Below, in pieces: positions 60,234 through 64,000 of a DNA stretch of 64,000 bases; positions within the stretch are counted from its first letter, which is position 1, and every line of letters begins with the position of its first letter. Below the pieces are notes generated by a model. That model was not told the origin of the DNA and made no database searches. It saw only the letters and a list, made by a program, of their open reading frames with translations. A program made the translations under genes and the position numbers. Source of the stretch: Pedobacter sp. BMA (GTDB lineage: Bacteria; Bacteroidota; Bacteroidia; Sphingobacteriales; Sphingobacteriaceae); contig NZ_LECU01000004.1 in NCBI RefSeq assembly GCF_001027745.1, positions 186,001 through 250,000 of the forward strand, given 5' to 3'.

Positions 60234-60914
60234 TTATGATTGAGGGTTTGTTGATGTAGAATTATTTTCTTCAGGTTGTTTTTCTTCCACTATTACCGTT
60301 TCAGAAAAATCAGCTGCTTTTTTGTCTTGTTCCTGGTTTTGCTGATTTTGAAAGTTAGCCCAGTCGTTCTTTCTTTTTGATTTCGCGATAATACTAATTC
60401 CCAATGCAATAAACACCATTGGCCACATGAATTTAAAGAAGTTGCGGAATGTGAACCAGTTGGGTATAAAATCCAGCTGATGCATCAAAAAGAAACAGCC
60501 CATTACCAGCATCAGCAAGCCGGCTACAGTTCTGCCAGTATCATTTGGTTTATTGAATTTATTAAATTCCGGCTGTGTTTCAAAAGGTTTCTTTTGCTGA
60601 TCATTTACAGGTTGTGTCCAGTTTGTGTTTCCTGTACCAACTGGCCCGGTAAACGGATTCGCTGAGTCAAATGGGGCAGCGTTTTTGTTAAAATAATCAT
60701 TAAATTTTGAAAACCTTCGTGCCGGGTCGTTATTCACCGGAACAACGATCCATAGGATAATGTAGGCAACAATTCCTGTCCCAAACAGAAAAAAGACAGA
60801 CAGAGCAAAGAGTAGCCTCACAATGGTAACTTCAACCTGCAAATATTCAGCAAGTCCAGAAGCCACCCCTGCAACCATCTTATCGTGTTCATTTCTAAAA
60901 AGCTTCTTTTCCAT
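60234..60914 (-). CDS. PspC domain protein
   Basis: A 226-residue protein. An N-terminal PspC domain (MVAGVASGLAEYLQVEVTIVRLLF, helix FLFGTGIVAYIILWIVVPV) is followed by a Pro/Asn-rich linker and two more membrane helices near 140-175. PspC senses or transmits envelope stress. It lies immediately upstream of the LiaF-like gene. Confidence 0.85.
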   Translation of the reverse strand: MEKKLFRNEHDKMVAGVASGLAEYLQVEVTIVRLLFALSVFFLFGTGIVAYIILWIVVPVNNDPARRFSKFNDYFNKNAAPFDSANPFTGPVGTGNTNWTQPVNDQQKKPFETQPEFNKFNKPNDTGRTVAGLLMLVMGCFFLMHQLDFIPNWFTFRNFFKFMWPMVFIALGISIIAKSKRKNDWANFQNQQNQEQDKKAADFSETVIVEEKQPEENNSTSTNPQS

Positions 60915-60935
60915 AACCTTACTTTTAAATGTAAA

Positions 60936-61625
60936 CTAAAAATCAAGCGGCGTCATTAAAACCTCATCCACATTTACTCCAGCGCTCAGCTGTAAAATGG
61001 TGTAAAGCGTTTCTGCGATGTCTTCAGGTTGCACAAACTTCTCGTCAGGAATCTCAGTTCCCTCCCAGGATGATGTTTTTGTAGAACCTGGCAAAAAAGC
61101 TGTAACCTTTACATGGTGTGGCGCTAATTCCTGCCGCAATACATGATTAAGACTTAACATCGCTGCTTTTGTTACACTGTAACTGCCGCCATTTTTCACG
61201 GGTGAGTTGCTGGCTACTGAGCAAATGTTAAAAATGTGTCCACGCCGCTCTAAACGCATCTTTTTTGCAAAAAACTTACTGATATAATAGCAGGCATTCA
61301 CATTTAGGTGTTGCTGATTTTCGAAAGCTTCATCCTCTTCATCTAATAAACTTCCCGGTAAATACGTCCCTACATTATTAACCAGAACATCTGCAAAACC
61401 TGCAGTTTTTTCTACCTCATCCAGAAAATGATATACGTCATCTTTAATGGAAAAATCTACCGGATAAACATCTATTTTCCTTCCGGGCTTAATTAAGCCG
61501 CTTCTCATTTCTTCCAGATCATCCAAGCTCCTTGCTGCTATGACTAAATCATAACCATTTTCATAAAGTTTAACAGCTATAGCCTTCCCAATTCCTTTAG
61601 TAGCGCCCGTAATTACAGCTTTCAT
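60936..61625 (-). CDS. SDR family oxidoreductase
   Basis: A 229-residue classical SDR. TGATKGIGKAIA is the NAD(P) turn, NNVGTYLPGS follows, and YSVTKAAM is the catalytic YxxxK. Substrate unknown. Start at 61625 (MKAVITGAT); the upstream frame has no signature. It leads the run of PspC, LiaF-like, GYF/RDD, ispG and MscS genes. Confidence 0.88.
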   Translation of the reverse strand: MKAVITGATKGIGKAIAVKLYENGYDLVIAARSLDDLEEMRSGLIKPGRKIDVYPVDFSIKDDVYHFLDEVEKTAGFADVLVNNVGTYLPGSLLDEEDEAFENQQHLNVNACYYISKFFAKKMRLERRGHIFNICSVASNSPVKNGGSYSVTKAAMLSLNHVLRQELAPHHVKVTAFLPGSTKTSSWEGTEIPDEKFVQPEDIAETLYTILQLSAGVNVDEVLMTPLDF

Positions 61626-61770
61626 TTTTTGTGGATTAATATTTGTTGACAAAAAACCATATTTAAAATCAAAACCACGAATAATTTTGTAATTATCAAA
61701 GACCAACAACTTTTTTATCGTTTCTTTGTAGTATTATATATGTTCATTTAAATTAAGCAACACATAAAGA

Positions 61771-62505
61771 ATGAATTTTACCAATTTCGGCAGATACATC
61801 CTGCTTCTAAAATCTGTATTTAGAAGGCCGGAAAAACTAAAAATATACTTAAAAGAAATAGCCAAACAAATGGACTACATCGGCGTAGGGTCATTGGGTT
61901 TAATAGCCATTATTTCTACATTTATCGGTGCTGTAATGACGCTGCAAATTGCATTCCAGCTGGTAAGCGACTTTATCCCAAAAACCATTATTGGATCTGT
62001 TAACCGGGATTCGAGTATCCTGGAACTGAGTCCAACCATCAGCGCCATTGTGCTTGCAGGTAAAATAGGATCAGCAATTTCATCAGAAATCGGATCAATG
62101 CGTGTTACCGAGCAAATCGATGCATTGGAGATTATGGGCATCAATGCGCCGGGTTATCTTATTCTTCCAAAAGTGTTGGCAGGTATTACTATGGTACCCA
62201 TGCTGGTTATTATTTCAATGTTTTTGAGCATTTCCGGAGGATACATCGGCGGATCTATTTCTGGTGCAGTTACGCCTGCTGAATACATACAGGGGATTAC
62301 AACCGATTTTAACCCATATACCATTGTAGTTGCACTTGTTAAAGCCTTCGTATTTGGATTTATCATTACTACTGTACCCGCCTACGAAGGTTTTTATGTT
62401 AGAGGTGGTGCTTTAGAGGTTTCTCAGGCAAGTACAAGAGCCGTTGTAATCAGTTGTATATCCATTTTGGTTTGCGATTATTTAGTTACCCAATTGTTAT
62501 TATAA
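61771..62505 (+). CDS. mlaE: lipid ABC transporter permease MlaE
   Basis: A 244-residue MlaE/YrbE permease with an N-terminal amphipathic stretch and five membrane helices. Conserved segments are TFIGAVMTLQIAFQL, ELSPTISAIVLAGKIGSAISSEIGSMRVTEQIDALEIMGINA and PKVLAGITMVPML. It carries phospholipid transport between membranes. The stop overlaps the mlaF start (TAATG). Confidence 0.93.
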   Translation: MNFTNFGRYILLLKSVFRRPEKLKIYLKEIAKQMDYIGVGSLGLIAIISTFIGAVMTLQIAFQLVSDFIPKTIIGSVNRDSSILELSPTISAIVLAGKIGSAISSEIGSMRVTEQIDALEIMGINAPGYLILPKVLAGITMVPMLVIISMFLSISGGYIGGSISGAVTPAEYIQGITTDFNPYTIVVALVKAFVFGFIITTVPAYEGFYVRGGALEVSQASTRAVVISCISILVCDYLVTQLLL

Positions 62506-63257
62506 TGATCGAGATTAAAGATATATACAAGTCATTTTCGGGAAATGAAGTTTTAAAGGGTATTTCCGGAAAGTTTGAAGAAGGGGTTACCAACTTGATC
62601 ATTGGCGGCTCAGGGTCAGGAAAAACAACTTTGTTGAAATGTATGGTTGGTTTGCACCAGCCCGATTCAGGATCTGTGCTTTACGATGGACGCGATTTTA
62701 CCCCTATGACTTACGAAGAGCGTATCGAAGTGCGTAAAGAAATAGGCATGCTTTTCCAGGGCTCAGCGTTGTTTGACAGCATGACCGTTGAGGACAATAT
62801 TATGTTTCCTTTAAATATGTTCACCGATCAGAGCAGGAAAGAAAAAATTGAGAGGGTCAACTTTTGTCTGGAACGCGTTAATCTCGCCGGAAAAAACAAG
62901 CTATTCCCGGCCGAGCTTTCAGGTGGAATGAAAAAGCGTGTGGGTATTGCCCGTGCCATTTCAATGAATCCAAAATATTTATTCTGTGATGAGCCTAACT
63001 CCGGTTTGGATCCTAAAACATCTATTGTGATCGATGAGTTGATTCAGGAACTTACAGAAGAGTTTAAAACTACCACGATAGTGGTAACACATGACATGAA
63101 CTCTGTAATGGGCATCGGAGATTACATTTTATTTTTGCACGAAGGAAAGAAATTCTGGGAAGGCAGTAATAAAGAAATCGCACATACCGATATCCAGGAA
63201 CTCAACGATTTTGTTTTCGCCAGTCGCTTCATGAAAGCTGCAAAAGACAAGTTTTAG
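62505..63257 (+). CDS. mlaF: lipid ABC transporter ATPase MlaF
   Basis: A 250-residue ATPase. GGSGSGKTT is Walker A, LSGGMKKRVGIARAI the signature, FCDEPNSGLD Walker B. The start is the ATG inside the mlaE stop; an upstream frame lies inside mlaE. It energises MlaE. No mlaD or mlaC is adjacent, so these are presumably elsewhere in the genome. Confidence 0.93.
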   Translation: MIEIKDIYKSFSGNEVLKGISGKFEEGVTNLIIGGSGSGKTTLLKCMVGLHQPDSGSVLYDGRDFTPMTYEERIEVRKEIGMLFQGSALFDSMTVEDNIMFPLNMFTDQSRKEKIERVNFCLERVNLAGKNKLFPAELSGGMKKRVGIARAISMNPKYLFCDEPNSGLDPKTSIVIDELIQELTEEFKTTTIVVTHDMNSVMGIGDYILFLHEGKKFWEGSNKEIAHTDIQELNDFVFASRFMKAAKDKF

Positions 63258-63293
63258 ATAACAACCCTCCCTGCGGGGAACATAAAATAATAC

Positions 63294-64000
63294 ATGATAC
63301 AATTACTTGCCCCCACCCATTGGAAAGATTACGAACTGATTGATTGCGGGGATTTTGAGAAATTAGAACGCTTTGGAAATGTGACCCTGATCCGTCCTGA
63401 ACCTCAGGCAGTGTGGAAGAAAACATTGACAGAGCAAGAGTGGAAAAAAACAGCCAATATCACCTTCCGGGGCCGCTCAGCCACTTCTGGCGAATGGGTA
63501 AAGAAAAACCCGGCAACGCCCGACCGCTGGCATGTGGAATATAAAAATGATGATGTTTCCATCAAACTTCGCCTGGGTTTAACTTCATTTAAGCATGTGG
63601 GCGTTTTCCCGGAACAGGCGGTTAACTGGGATTATATATCATCGTCCATTAAGAAATTTAAAACTCCACAGCCTAAAGTACTCAATCTTTTTGCTTATAC
63701 CGGTGCAGCATCTATGGTTGCCAATGCTGCCGGTGCCGATACCACACATGTTGATTCGATCAAGCAGGTAGTGACCTGGGCCAATGAAAACCAGGAACTT
63801 TCTGGGTTGAAAGACACCCGCTGGATGGTAGAAGATGCTTTAAAGTTCGTAAAAAAAGAACTTAAGCGTGGTAAAAAATACAATGGAATTATCCTCGATC
63901 CACCGGCATATGGCCATGGCCCTAACGGAGAAAAATGGAAACTGGAAGATCACATTCAGGAAATGATGCAGGATGTTGTGCAGCTGCTAGATGAAAAGGA
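63294..64000 (+). CDS. class I SAM-dependent methyltransferase, RlmI-like, N-terminal part
   Basis: About 235 codons in frame run to the window end without a stop (MIQLLAPTHWKDYELID start). Motif I lies in VLNLFAYTGAASMVANAAGA, and motif IV is IILDPPAYGHGP, as in RlmI/RlmK rRNA cytosine methyltransferases (Methyltrans_SAM family). It probably modifies 23S rRNA. It follows mlaF by 36 bp. Confidence 0.85.
   Translation, partial: MIQLLAPTHWKDYELIDCGDFEKLERFGNVTLIRPEPQAVWKKTLTEQEWKKTANITFRGRSATSGEWVKKNPATPDRWHVEYKNDDVSIKLRLGLTSFKHVGVFPEQAVNWDYISSSIKKFKTPQPKVLNLFAYTGAASMVANAAGADTTHVDSIKQVVTWANENQELSGLKDTRWMVEDALKFVKKELKRGKKYNGIILDPPAYGHGPNGEKWKLEDHIQEMMQDVVQLLDEK

Overview
The window is chromosomal DNA from a Bacteroidota bacterium. 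It most resembles the Sphingobacteriaceae (Pedobacter or a close relative), but that placement rests on gene content and style, not on a database comparison. The support is: A/T-rich intergenic DNA; the Bacteroidota -7 promoter motif TAnnTTTG in front of many transcription units; a SusB-type GH97 enzyme; a DUF5683 gene between parB and dapB; a fused hemC-hemD; an extended ispG; an ATP synthase epsilon subunit without its C-terminal domain; and atpDC standing apart from the other atp genes. No phage, insertion sequence or CRISPR array is visible.

Layout. 1-2607 (minus): parA-parB-DUF5683-dapB. 2790-9297: small housekeeping genes (FMN reductase, thioesterase, GH97, DUF2130, OsmC, YtxH, YdcF), with two copies of a palindrome-ended intergenic repeat at 3841-4106. 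9314-12987: obgE, adk, a PRISE-type reductase and a Crp/Fnr regulator. 13095-17062: a PorT-like barrel, a LytS/LytTR two-component pair, and DUF2141 and DUF4397 exported proteins, with a recurring GGACAAA motif nearby. 17063-17718 has no convincing gene and is followed by tRNA-Arg(ACG). 17892-21940: peroxiredoxin, a sugar reductase-like SDR, a small barrel, and atpD-atpC.

22374-38724 is one long branched-chain amino acid biosynthesis run: ilvE-ilvD-ilvB-ilvN-DinB-ilvC-leuC-ABM-methyltransferase-leuD-ABC ATPase-leuB-leuA-ilvA-cupin. It is preceded by a 44-codon reading frame whose core is 14 Val/Leu/Ile out of 16 codons. An intrinsic terminator follows just before ilvE, and the end of the frame can pair with the terminator's 5' arm. 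This is a strong candidate for a translation-coupled attenuator and is the main discovery here. The encoded LeuA has no C-terminal leucine-sensing domain, which fits control being shifted to transcription.

38803-44623: DUF4230 protein, small lipoprotein, orphan ABC ATPase, and an ECF sigma factor with a putative anti-sigma factor and barrel proteins. 44766-54208 (minus) is a nearly complete glutamyl-tRNA-to-protoporphyrinogen heme pathway (hemA, hemCD, hemB, hemL, hemE, hemJ), with a two-component system and a TPR membrane protein in the middle. 54438-61625: alpha/beta hydrolase, MscS channel, ispG, a GYF/RDD-LiaF-like-PspC envelope cluster and an SDR. 61771-64000: MlaE-MlaF lipid transporter core and the start of an RlmI-like methyltransferase that runs off the end.
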